Shown here piece by piece: positions 44,701 to 51,272 of a stretch of DNA of 52,859 nt (position 1 is its first letter; every line of letters begins with the position of its first letter). Source of the DNA: Actinomycetes bacterium (GTDB taxonomy: Bacteria; Actinomycetota; Acidimicrobiia; Acidimicrobiales; Ilumatobacteraceae); the NCBI GenBank assembly GCA_025356335.1, contig JANXUF010000035.1, positions 1-52,859 on the forward strand, read 5' to 3'. The notes under the pieces are model-generated. The model saw only the letters and a program-made list of their open reading frames with translations. It was not told the DNA's origin and made no database searches. The translations under genes were made by a program, and so were the position numbers.

Positions 44701-44820
44701 CTCGGCATCGCCAGTGTCCCTCGCCCCCCGGCGGTCAATGCATTGCTCGACGCTGCTGCCAAGCGTTGCGGCGTCACCCAGCAGCAACTCGACGCAGCAG
44801 CAGCCTCCAGCGGAGGTTGA
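41791..44820 (+). CDS. MMPL/RND-family lipid transporter with C-terminal soluble extension
   Basis: A 1,009-residue integral membrane transporter of the MMPL/HpnN-like RND group. A first helix (TLGIVLVMTVALGFG) precedes a large extracytoplasmic loop, then a helix cluster (MLALGGIAVLVMIVVLVVAFG onward); the layout is repeated after a second loop (from about 43150). Sterol-sensing-domain-like segments contain the GLPILIGLGIEFAIQIQNRLEEE and LVVATCSEFSVLLIARYAEE proton-relay-like regions. After the last helix comes a Pro/Thr linker and a roughly 75-residue helical domain with two Cys (VARCAADDLL, KRCGVTQQQLDAA), unusual for MMPL. The ATG overlaps the WS/DGAT stop, implying transport of a neutral lipid (inference). 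Confidence 0.9.
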   Translation: MSADSKRPWGSIGRTLSRRTAATLGIVLVMTVALGFGLRRLDFATGQDSYIDPSSQVAKDNKQYQTLFGGESMVVLFTVPQGKTVVDLFDPANVAQFRDVEQQLRTSKAVLSVVSPLTLLTWTQDLITKGVASEIIARTIQRDTDPAGAALRQQDALVTIQRLGAAGAQSFDNPKWVKFLVFGNDGFTIDANKKLVAPPDEQLVVRKALRAFIPDARHAVLAAVLVGNAALDQLAAGSAAVKTAFAGRTFDNATATVTGTPTFLTDINNYLQGGMLALGGIAVLVMIVVLVVAFGVRWRLLPLVGMVAGVAWGFGAFGFTGTKLSLVTIAGLPILIGLGIEFAIQIQNRLEEERSGEHARDPFAETLIHMGPPLLAATVAAVIAFLTVRISKVPMVQDFGVLLSIGIVALLVAGIILPTTIIGSRERRSPTKREPGHGWVERTVDRLGSLPRKTVLPLVLVAAGLPILGLLLETGSKIESDPINWANQSSAAIKNARTLERETGFATTLGVFVQTRTAPSNGAFTDQAGAFVFDLVDRSLADNPKLAQASSLASVAGWLAEVPGTKSIPPTGLDILETYNAAPPALQGLLIADKGNATQILFQVGPSSLEQRSAVLDRIELAIADPGAGGRLPPQATATTGGLAVVGVGLLKNITANRAELTILALLLVGAFVVLRYRDLARGVLTMIPVLLAVGLSTVLVRLLGITLSPLTTVSGPLVVATCSEFSVLLIARYAEERTKGLDPQQSTEVAAERTGRAFFTSALTTLGGFAVLMFSSLPLLADFGVVVTINIAVALLSALIVVPPLIKEADRRGLITMGAAGANADTRTRTRRRATVGWVSGAALAVAGILIAVVAVGHEPSSAATPLRATDIEAPATFPPPTTVAPTPAAPSTVAAVATIPPTAAPGETLAPTTEPVASTLAAGPAERPTGLVAGAFWDGLVAAGVDKGVARCAADDLLKTKSEADLLALGIASVPRPPAVNALLDAAAKRCGVTQQQLDAAAASSGG

Positions 44821-44823
44821 AGC

Positions 44824-44896
44824 CGCAGCATCCGAGTGTCGTCGCAGCATCCGAGTGTCGTGACGCCGGTAGCCGAGTGTCGTGACGCCGGTAGCC
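44824..44896. repeat. Tandem repeats after the MMPL gene
   Basis: Two exact 19-base copies of CGCAGCATCCGAGTGTCGT (44824-44842, 44843-44861) are followed by a 22-base unit beginning GACGCCGGTAGCC (44862-44883) and a partial second copy (44884-44896). All complete units share the 3' sequence CCGAGTGTCGT, giving three copies of it. They begin three bases after the stop codon. Confidence 0.85.
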
Positions 44897-44903
44897 GTCG
44901 CCA

Positions 44904-44919
44904 CCGCACTCGGGTGCGG
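44904..44919 (+). terminator. Candidate terminator hairpin after the MMPL gene
   Basis: CCGCAC and GTGCGG form a perfect 6-bp stem with a TCGG tetraloop, 84 bases past the MMPL stop. There is no T-run. The rest of the gap up to 45141 shows no gene. Confidence 0.4.
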
Positions 44920-45141
44920 CGGGCACGCGCGACGATGCCGACCAGCAGCGCCTCTCCGTCGTGCGTTGCCGGCGGGTCGATACATCGTCGGACCGCTGAC
45001 CGCACGTCGAACAACAGCACCTGGCACGCCCGTGAAATGCGGCGTCGGTGGTGTCTTTCTGCCCTAGCCGTTCAGCGGTTGCCGTGACATCGTGAGATGA
45101 GGAATCAGCGTCGTGCGCGACCGCTCGACGAAGGAGACATC

Positions 45142-45633
45142 ATGTCCTACCTCCATGGAATCATCTGGCTCGATCATCGCCACGCCAGCGTTCACGGGCT
45201 CTCCACCACCGGCGAGCGCTCCACCGAGCCCGCCACCGAGGGGCCCAGCGAGTGGTCCAGCGAGTGGTCGGGACGCGAACTGCACCACCACCTCGCCGAC
45301 TCCCGACCCGGCCATCCGATCGACGTGTTCCGCTTTTTCGACGAGATCGCTTCGTCCCTCGATGGCATTCGCGACATCGTCATCACCGGACCCGGTATGT
45401 CGAAGACAGCATTCGCGTCGTACCTCAGAGAGCGTTACCCGCGTGTCGCCGAGCGCGTCGTCGGCGTCGAAACCCTCGACCATCAGACCGGCCCGGAGTT
45501 GGTGGCCTACGCCAAACGGTACTTCCACAGCGTCGACGAACTCGGCCTGACCGGCGAGGTCGCACGGCGAGGATCGCCGCAGCGCTCGATGACCGCTGGC
45601 ACGGAGCCCGCAGCTCTGCTGCTTCATGGATGA
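45142..45633 (+). CDS. Bacterial eRF1-like (translational-machinery-type) protein
   Basis: A 163-residue protein similar in pattern to small bacterial eRF1/Pelota-related proteins annotated as translational machinery protein: MSYLHGIIWLDHRHASVHGL at the start, then HPIDVFRFFDEIASSLDGIRDIVITGPGMSKTAFASYLRERYPRV and VVGVETLDHQTGPELVAYAKRYF. The HLL-type GPGMSKT and GVETLDHQT blocks are the most diagnostic. A Ser/Glu-rich insert (STEPATEGPSEWSSEWSG) replaces the usual short linker. The start is well supported: AAGGAG precedes the ATG. A role in stress or ribosome rescue is suggested for the superfamily but unproven here. No operon partner is evident. Confidence 0.75.
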   Translation: MSYLHGIIWLDHRHASVHGLSTTGERSTEPATEGPSEWSSEWSGRELHHHLADSRPGHPIDVFRFFDEIASSLDGIRDIVITGPGMSKTAFASYLRERYPRVAERVVGVETLDHQTGPELVAYAKRYFHSVDELGLTGEVARRGSPQRSMTAGTEPAALLLHG

Positions 45634-46027
45634 CGACATCCGGTCGGAACTGGTCGGAACTGGTCGAACACTGATGTCAGATCGAGGCGCATCACCGGGG
45701 CGGTACGGCTTTCACCCGTCAGCTCATCGACAGCGTCCACATCCACATCCCAGTTCACCGTCGCGTCGACGGCCGGCCGGTTCCTGCGGATAGTCAGATG
45801 TGGACGTCGATCGTCTGGCTTGATGGTGTGGTATTCGTCAGCAGCGGTGCACTCTCGGGGACCGGCGTGGCGAAGTTGACCGTGTAGTCACGGCACCGGG
45901 CAAGCCATCGTGGTCACGGCACCTGGCGGAAGGTTCGTCACCCGACGTGTATCTACCGGCTTCGACGGCGCTCATCAGGAAGGCAATCCCAGCACGGGCT
46001 GGTGATCGCCCGCCATGAGGAGGCACC
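45634..46027. other. Intergenic region, no convincing gene
   Basis: About 390 bases between the eRF1-like gene and the 77-residue gene. GTCACGGCACC occurs twice (near 45888 and 45913). A 29-codon ATG frame at 45798-45887 (MWTSIVWLDGVVF) faintly echoes the start of the eRF1-like protein (GIIWLDHRHASV) and could be a decayed duplicate. A strong ribosome binding site (GAGGAGG) ends the region. I see no RNA gene. Confidence 0.4.
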
Positions 46028-46261
46028 ATGAAGAATCAACGAACCGCAGTACAGCAGCAAGTCGCTGAGGCGCTTATCGAGAGCAAGGCCATCAACTTCG
46101 AGATCGTCGGCAGCGTCATCTCAAAGTTCTCGGAGAGCGCTGCCTTGAGTGGTAGCGACATCGCCGTGATCGTCGGACATCGCATGTGGGACATCTGCAT
46201 CCCGCCGTTTCCGTATCTTCAGGTCCATGCCGGCGACATCGAGCAGCGTCTCCAGGCCTGA
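46028..46261 (+). CDS. Small protein of 77 residues, possible RiPP-like or regulatory partner
   Basis: A short gene with a strong start: GAGGAGG lies just before the ATG at 46028. The N-terminal half is helical and leader-like (VAEALIESKAINFEIVGSVISKF); the C-terminal half is more hydrophobic and aromatic (AVIVGHRMWDICIPPFPYLQV) with one Cys. No signal peptide or known domain is apparent. It sits 72 bases before the DUF6895-like gene in the same direction, so the two are probably co-transcribed. I vaguely recall comparable short proteins next to DUF6895 genes in other actinobacteria, but could not check this. Whether it is a precursor peptide, a regulator or a chaperone partner cannot be decided. 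Confidence 0.65.
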   Translation: MKNQRTAVQQQVAEALIESKAINFEIVGSVISKFSESAALSGSDIAVIVGHRMWDICIPPFPYLQVHAGDIEQRLQA

Positions 46262-46333
46262 GTCAGCAAGATCGTCGGGCGGGTCCGGGTGGGCCCGACC
46301 GATGGTCGACGACCGATGATGGAAGCACCACCG

Positions 46334-47695
46334 ATGATCGCCACCATGCCAACAGCAGACACCTCGTTCGACTCCTCGACCGGCATCGGATTCGATCACT
46401 CTTCCGCAGCGGTGATCGGGAACTCATCGAACATCATCTCCGATCGCATCGCGCTGATGCGTTGGGTGTGCTCGTCCATTGCGATGGCGACGGCGACGAT
46501 GCAGTCGGTATTCGCCAACGAGGCGGTGGCTGCCGGCGAGCATGCAGAACTACTCGGCGACAAAGTGCTTGCGGAAACGGCGATGTTGCTCGTCGCCGTC
46601 GCCCCGCTGCGAGGAACCGACCGCTGCCTCGACACTGCAACCGATCAGTTGGCGACGATGATCGCCCCGTATTCGCGCCGCCCGAGCCTGCTTGCCGGCA
46701 TCTGTCTCCAGCCGGGTGCCGCGCTCGAGCAGGCCGCAGCCCACGTCATGCTGACCAGCTTGGGTTACCCGGATCCGCTCGTCGCCCAGCTACTTGCGAC
46801 GAGCATTCGTCACGGCAACGACCGCGGACCGGAACGTCTTCCACACCGCTCGTTGGAACTCGAATGGTTGAAGCGGATGCTCGCGGGGAGCGCACTGAGC
46901 TCCGCTGCCGATGCGCCGGACCATCTCGCGTCCTGCGCGCTCGGCCGCCCGATGGACGTGCTGCACCTGACGAAATCGGATGTCTACGCATTCACGCACG
47001 CCGTGATGTATGCCACCGATCTCGGCGGGCGGCGACTCGTTCTGCCTCGAACGCTCGACGCCGTCGTTGACGATGCAGCGGCAGCGCTCGCCTTCAGCCT
47101 CGACGCCGTTGACTACGACCTCACCGCCGAGGTATTGATGACGTGGCCGATGCTCGGCGTTTCGTGGAGCCTCGAGGCGTCACTTGCTTTCGGTGTCCTC
47201 GCCACCGTCTATGAAGAGTTCGGCTTCTTGCCCGGCGGCCTGTTCGAGATCGCCCGTTACCGCTCGATGGACGCCACCGATCGAGCGCGCTACGCCCAGG
47301 CGACCTCGTACCACTCGACGTTCGTGATGGGCATCCTCTGCGCAGCGCTGCTGCGTGCGCCGCAAGCGAACTCCGTCCCTGAAACGCACCACGACGGCGC
47401 GCTGCATCACGGAGCAGCGGTCCTGTCGATCCTCGAGCTGGCTCAGCGATCAGGCAGTAAGTCTGAGTCCATCCGACTTGTACAAGAGTTGCGGGTCGAG
47501 ACGCAGGCACCCCTCGCAGGTCTGGCTCTGGCCGCGCTGCTGCGCAACGCGAGCGTCTGCGGTGATCTTGCCACTTTGCAGGAAGCGCTCGGCATTGCCT
47601 TGCGCTACGACATGGTCGACGGACCGGCTGTCGCCCAGGCCAGCGAACTGTTGCAGCGGTGCGCCGCGCTTGCCAGGGCAACCTCTGCCGAGTGA
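46334..47695 (+). CDS. DUF6895-like protein
   Basis: A helical protein of about 453 residues. The pattern resembles DUF6895 proteins of actinobacteria: PLVAQLLATS, LPHRSLELEWLKRML, then MDVLHLTKSDVYAFTHAVMYATDLGGRRLVLP, DAVDYDLTAEVLMTWPMLGVSWS and YHSTFVMGILCAALL. The His/Tyr-rich blocks and repeated helices suggest an all-alpha toroid-like fold, possibly enzymatic. No signal peptide or membrane segment is seen. The start is ambiguous: the ATG at 46334 has GGAAG eight bases upstream; a GTG at 46289 and an ATG at 46316 are in frame. It is paired with the preceding 77-residue gene. Function unknown. Confidence 0.72.
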   Translation: MIATMPTADTSFDSSTGIGFDHSSAAVIGNSSNIISDRIALMRWVCSSIAMATATMQSVFANEAVAAGEHAELLGDKVLAETAMLLVAVAPLRGTDRCLDTATDQLATMIAPYSRRPSLLAGICLQPGAALEQAAAHVMLTSLGYPDPLVAQLLATSIRHGNDRGPERLPHRSLELEWLKRMLAGSALSSAADAPDHLASCALGRPMDVLHLTKSDVYAFTHAVMYATDLGGRRLVLPRTLDAVVDDAAAALAFSLDAVDYDLTAEVLMTWPMLGVSWSLEASLAFGVLATVYEEFGFLPGGLFEIARYRSMDATDRARYAQATSYHSTFVMGILCAALLRAPQANSVPETHHDGALHHGAAVLSILELAQRSGSKSESIRLVQELRVETQAPLAGLALAALLRNASVCGDLATLQEALGIALRYDMVDGPAVAQASELLQRCAALARATSAE

Positions 47696-48111
47696 TCCGC
47701 AGCTCGAACGGCTGGCCCCGATGACGGGACAGACGCAGGTAGGAAGTCGGTTGGTATGCAATTGATTCTGTACCTTGAGTCGGGAATCAGATGCCGCTGC
47801 GAGGTCCGGCTCTGACTGGCCGAGAACGCCTGTTACGACGGTCGACCGCACGACGGCGTCCGAGGTGCGGCTGGCGACAGGCGCTCTGGCCGACGCTCTG
47901 GCCGACGCTCTGGCGGACGAATAGCGGTGTAAGCACGTCGGAGTGCACCGTGTCCGGGCGGGTCGATGTGCGTCGTCATCGGGTGTGAATCTGTGCTGAT
48001 CAGCATCGATCCTGCTGCGATGCCGATTCGTGGCATTGATCTCGAAGATCGGCAACACGACGGCTGCACTCGCCAGACGATCGACCGGAGGGGCTCGGAT
48101 ACTGTTGGCGG
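47696..48111. other. Intergenic region with 12-base tandem repeat
   Basis: About 415 bases without a convincing gene. A tandem 12-mer, GCTCTGGCCGAC, occurs three times at 47883-47918, the last with one change. A hairpin GCATCG / CGATGC with a 9-base loop lies at 48003-48023. A long open frame on the minus strand translates to Arg-rich repeats and is rejected. The region presumably holds the promoter of the MFS gene, but no clear hexamers were seen. Confidence 0.5.
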
Positions 48112-49335
48112 GTGATGGGGTTGCCTTCGAGTTTTCGTCGGTTGCGGCTGGCGACAGGGATCTCCAATCTCGGTGACGGGATTCGCCTGACTGCATTGCC
48201 GCTGTTGGCGACCCGCTTGACGAGCGATCCTCGCTTGATCGCTGGTGTGGCCATCGCCGACCGGGTGCCATGGTTGCTGTTCATTCTTCCTGGCGGTGCG
48301 CTTGCTGATCGCCTCGACCGGCTGCAGATGCGCATCCGCCTCGATCTGGCACGAACGGTCGTGTCGTTCGCCCTTGTCATCATGATCGCCACGGGTCACA
48401 TCACGATCACCCTGCTGTATCTCGTCACGGCACTGCTGTCGTCCGCCGAGGCGATTGTTGACAGCTCGTCGATGGCGATCGTGCCATCGCTCGTCGGAAC
48501 CGACGATCTCGAGCGTGCCGGCGGCCAGATGCAAGCGGTCGAACTGATCACCAACGGGCTTGTCGGTCCGCCAGTCGGCGGGCTGCTGCTCGGGTTGGCG
48601 CTTGCCGCTCCGTTCGCTGTCGACGCCACGAGTTTCCTGCTTTCGGCGGTGGTCGCAGTGACGATCACGGGGAGCTACACCGCAGTGGCGGACAAGCAGC
48701 CATCGAGTCCCCGGCACACGATGCGATCCGAGATCGCGGAAGGACTGCGTTGGTTGTGGCACGAGCGCCTGTTCCGCTCGCTGGCGTTGTGGTCGACGCT
48801 GCTCGGCACCGTCAGCTTCATTGGTGGCGCTGTCTTCGTGGTCTTCGCCACACGCAGTCTCGGTGTGAGCGACGCTGCGTACGGGCTGCTGCTGATCCCG
48901 CCCTCGATCGGCGGGATCGTCGGCGCGTGGCTTGCGCCGCGGTTGCGCTCCCGAAAGTTGAGTGTGGTGTTGAGCGTATCGATCGCCTCCAGCGGTGTCT
49001 CCTATCTGGTTATCTCGCGGTTGTCGAGCGCGCCGGCGGTCGGACTGCTGCTTGGCGTCAGCGCCGCCGGGACCGTCGTGTGGAATGTGCTGACGCTGGC
49101 GTTGCGCCAACGGCTGATACCGAACGAGCTGCTCGGTCGGGTCGGTGCGAGTTACCGATTCCTGGTGTACCTCGGCATGCCGTTCGGAGCGCTCGGCGGT
49201 GGACTGATCGCCAACAGCTTCGGCACGCGAACCGCAATCACCGTCGTCGGCGCCGGCCTACTCGCCAGCGGCCTCGCCATCAAGTTCTCGATCACCGACA
49301 CCCCAGACAACGCGGCGATCACCCGGACGGACTGA
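48112..49335 (+). CDS. MFS transporter (EntS/exporter-like)
   Basis: A 407-residue major facilitator protein with about 12 hydrophobic helices. It opens FRRLRLATGISNLGDGIRLTALPLLA, the standard N-terminus of the EntS/drug-export subgroup, and carries the loop motif GGALADRLDRLQMRI after helix 2; the second half repeats the theme (LLIPPSIGGIVGAWLAPRLRSRKLS). Substrate unknown: no siderophore or antibiotic genes are adjacent, though the upstream small protein/DUF6895-like pair could be the source of an exported product if it is biosynthetic (speculative). The start is GTG 48112 or the next codon, ATG 48115. Confidence 0.9.
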   Translation: MMGLPSSFRRLRLATGISNLGDGIRLTALPLLATRLTSDPRLIAGVAIADRVPWLLFILPGGALADRLDRLQMRIRLDLARTVVSFALVIMIATGHITITLLYLVTALLSSAEAIVDSSSMAIVPSLVGTDDLERAGGQMQAVELITNGLVGPPVGGLLLGLALAAPFAVDATSFLLSAVVAVTITGSYTAVADKQPSSPRHTMRSEIAEGLRWLWHERLFRSLALWSTLLGTVSFIGGAVFVVFATRSLGVSDAAYGLLLIPPSIGGIVGAWLAPRLRSRKLSVVLSVSIASSGVSYLVISRLSSAPAVGLLLGVSAAGTVVWNVLTLALRQRLIPNELLGRVGASYRFLVYLGMPFGALGGGLIANSFGTRTAITVVGAGLLASGLAIKFSITDTPDNAAITRTD

Positions 49336-49563
49336 CAGGGCCGGCCCTTCGTCTCCGACGAATAGCTGCAAGTGTGCGCCTCGGGAACGATGTGCCCACG
49401 CGGGAACGTGCGCAACGCCGTCAACCACTGATCGGCGTGAACGTTCGATCCGAGACCGCGTTTGGTATGCGGCCTCGCCCGTTCGAATGCCGAGGTATCC
49501 GTGCCGGGTCACTCTTCCGAAATGTGGCTAGATGTATCGACTGAACAGCGCCATGCTGGGGTG

Positions 49564-49821
49564 ATGGAAGCAGGAGTGGGTGAATTGCGAGATCATCTGA
49601 GCCAGTACTCGGAAGTGGTTCGCGACGGTCACGAGGTCACCGTCACGGACCACGGCAAAGCCGTCGCTCGGCTCGTGCCGCTCGACCGGCCACGACCGAT
49701 CGATCGTTTGATCGCAGAGGGACTGATCACTCCCGCCAAGACATCGAAACGGGAACGTCCCAAGAAGCGCATCGTCGCCAACGGAACGGTCAGCGATCTC
49801 GCCGCCGATCAACGGCGGTGA
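49564..49821 (+). CDS. vapB: Antitoxin of a VapBC module, Phd/YefM-type
   Basis: An 85-residue antitoxin. The N-terminal Phd/YefM DNA-binding fold is recognisable (VGELRDHLSQYSEVVRDGHEVTVTDHGKAVARLVPL); the C-terminal half (LIAEGLITPAKTSKRERPKK) is the basic toxin-neutralising segment. Start ATG 49564 (or GTG 49561). Its stop overlaps the GTG start of the PIN-domain toxin (GTGA), the usual antitoxin-first arrangement. Autoregulation of the operon is expected from the family; no operator was identified. Confidence 0.9.
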   Translation: MEAGVGELRDHLSQYSEVVRDGHEVTVTDHGKAVARLVPLDRPRPIDRLIAEGLITPAKTSKRERPKKRIVANGTVSDLAADQRR

Positions 49822-50243
49822 TCGCCAATTTCGACACATCAGCCGTCATTCCGTTGATCATCGAAGAACCAGCCTCGACCACGTGCGAACGACTGTGGAA
49901 CGACGCCGGCCGTATCGTCAGTGTGCGGCTGCTCTACCCCGAAGCGCGAGCAGCGATGGCCAAGGCCCGACGAATGCAGCGAATTACCAGCGAAAAGCTG
50001 CACACGGCGACCGCCGAGCTCGAGTCAATCCTTCACCAGGTCGACCACATCGAGATCACCGCCGAACTCGCCCGCACCGCTGGCGACTTGGCCGCCGCAC
50101 ACGGACTTGGCGGCTACGACGCCGTTCACCTTGCTGGCGCCATCGCTGCCACCGACGATGAATTCGTCCTCGTCACCGGGGACATGGAACTCGGCAACGT
50201 TGCATCCTCGCTCGGCATCGCCGTCGCATTCACGACTGCATGA
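49818..50243 (+). CDS. vapC: PIN-domain toxin VapC
   Basis: A 141-residue PIN-domain ribonuclease. The acidic residues of the active site are visible: the N-terminal Asp in MIANFDTSAVIPL, a Glu in LLYPEARAAMAKA, Asp in GLGGYDAVHLA and Asp in VLVTGDMEL. As with other VapC toxins it probably cleaves tRNA or rRNA when freed from the antitoxin (family knowledge; target unknown). GTG start 49818 overlaps the antitoxin stop. The cassette lies in the accessory right-hand part of the window. Confidence 0.92.
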   Translation: MIANFDTSAVIPLIIEEPASTTCERLWNDAGRIVSVRLLYPEARAAMAKARRMQRITSEKLHTATAELESILHQVDHIEITAELARTAGDLAAAHGLGGYDAVHLAGAIAATDDEFVLVTGDMELGNVASSLGIAVAFTTA

Positions 50244-50307
50244 ACAACTGCCCGGGATCGCCGGTTCGAGGGCGCTCGGTCGACAGCGCCGCACGCGATC
50301 GAGATGA

Positions 50308-51066
50308 CTACGGAACCGCCAGTTGGGAGAATCCGCCGTCGGATTGCAGAAACTGTGCGGTGAGCCAACCGCCGTCTTCAGACAGAAGGAACCGGACGAT
50401 GTTGGCGGCGTCGTGAGGTTCAGAGACGCGACCGATCGGGTTGCTCTTCGCCAGCCGAGTCTTGAGTTCGGCGCTCATCCAACCCGTGTCTGTCGGTCCT
50501 GGGTTGATGGCGTTCACGGTGATTCCTTTTGCAGCGAGCTCCCCAGCGATCGAGAGTGTCATCCAGTGCACGGCACCTTTCGAAATCGCGTAGGCAACCG
50601 ATCCGACCAGTGGCGGGCCGCTCAAGAAATTGACGATCCGCCCAGGTCCGGACCCGGGCGTGTACCGGGATGCGAATTCGCGACATAGCAGGTACGTGCC
50701 GCGGACATTGATCGCCAGATGGCGGTCGAGGTCGGTGGCGTCGATCTCCTCGAGGCCACCTCCAGGGTCGTAGGTATGCACGTTCACCAAAGCCCGGATC
50801 GGCCCTACCGCTGCGACAGCGACGTCGAACAGAGCGGCAGGCGCGTTCGGGTCGGCGAGATCTGCTTGCATACCGACCACTCCGGGAACCGCCAACAACT
50901 CATCGACTTCGTCACGGTTGGATCCCCATGGCATTGCCGCGTCGTACGGCGTCCACCATGTTGCGAACACATGCCAACCGTCAGCGGCGAGTTGCCGGAC
51001 GACCTCGGAACCGATCCCGATCCGGCGGCTGGCACCCGTGACAATTACCGCGCCTACGTAGTTCAT
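50308..51066 (-). CDS. Short-chain dehydrogenase/reductase
   Basis: A 252-residue classical SDR. The cofactor glycines are in VTGASRRIGIG (residues 9-19), and NVHTYD stands where NNAG would normally be; the catalytic Ser is near 149 (NFLSG) with Tyr159 and Lys163 in YAISK, followed by VNAINPGPTDTGWM. The replacement of NNAG by NVHT is unusual but the triad is complete. ATG 51066 is chosen: AGGGGAACT precedes it, and the extra upstream codons are not SDR-like. It has its own promoter region with a striking double palindrome. Substrate unknown. Confidence 0.9.
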   Translation of the reverse strand: MNYVGAVIVTGASRRIGIGSEVVRQLAADGWHVFATWWTPYDAAMPWGSNRDEVDELLAVPGVVGMQADLADPNAPAALFDVAVAAVGPIRALVNVHTYDPGGGLEEIDATDLDRHLAINVRGTYLLCREFASRYTPGSGPGRIVNFLSGPPLVGSVAYAISKGAVHWMTLSIAGELAAKGITVNAINPGPTDTGWMSAELKTRLAKSNPIGRVSEPHDAANIVRFLLSEDGGWLTAQFLQSDGGFSQLAVP

Positions 51067-51093
51067 AGTTCCCCTGTCGATGCCAAGAACCCG

Positions 51094-51146
51094 ATTCTGG
51101 CCGTCGCCCTTCGCCAGCGCAAACGGGGTTCGAACCGGTTCGAACC
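51094..51146 (-). promoter_or_regulatory. SDR promoter with double TTCGAA palindrome operator
   Basis: Reading toward the SDR gene, two adjacent perfect palindromes GGTTCGAACC (51127-51136 and 51137-51146) are followed four bases later by TTGCGC (51117-51122), a 17-base spacer and CAGAAT (51094-51099), then the SDR start at 51066. The -35/-10 pair with 17-base spacing is a reasonable housekeeping promoter, and the palindromes look like a two-site operator for a dimeric regulator. Confidence 0.55.
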
Positions 51147-51202
51147 AGCCCAGTCGATTGGTCCTCTTCGAGCCTCCACGCAAGCGTCGTACGATTGGCC
51201 CC

Positions 51203-51244
51203 TCAGCGGTCGGATACGGCCGGTCGACCTGTTCTGACCGCTGA
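51203..51244 (-). terminator. Inverted repeat after the lipoprotein gene
   Basis: TCAGCGGTC and GACCGCTGA form a perfect 9-bp stem around a 24-base loop, starting 28 bases past the stop of the minus-strand lipoprotein gene. It probably ends that transcript before the SDR promoter. Confidence 0.4.
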
Positions 51245-51272
51245 TTGAGCGCTTTCCCGTTTTCGTCGAGAA

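Noticed and set aside
43489..45027. 512-codon minus-strand frame antisense to the MMPL gene
   Set aside because: Gln/Arg/Asp-rich shadow of the membrane protein; no start context or domain.
47450..48271. 273-codon minus-strand frame across the DUF6895-like 3' end and the intergenic gap
   Set aside because: Repetitive Ala/Arg and Ser/Pro composition generated by the 12-base repeat; no recognisable domain.
51127..51146. GGTTCGAACC pair as tRNA T-loops
   Set aside because: TTCGAA resembles the T-loop core, but no acceptor, anticodon or D-arm sequences flank it, and the perfect symmetry fits an operator better.
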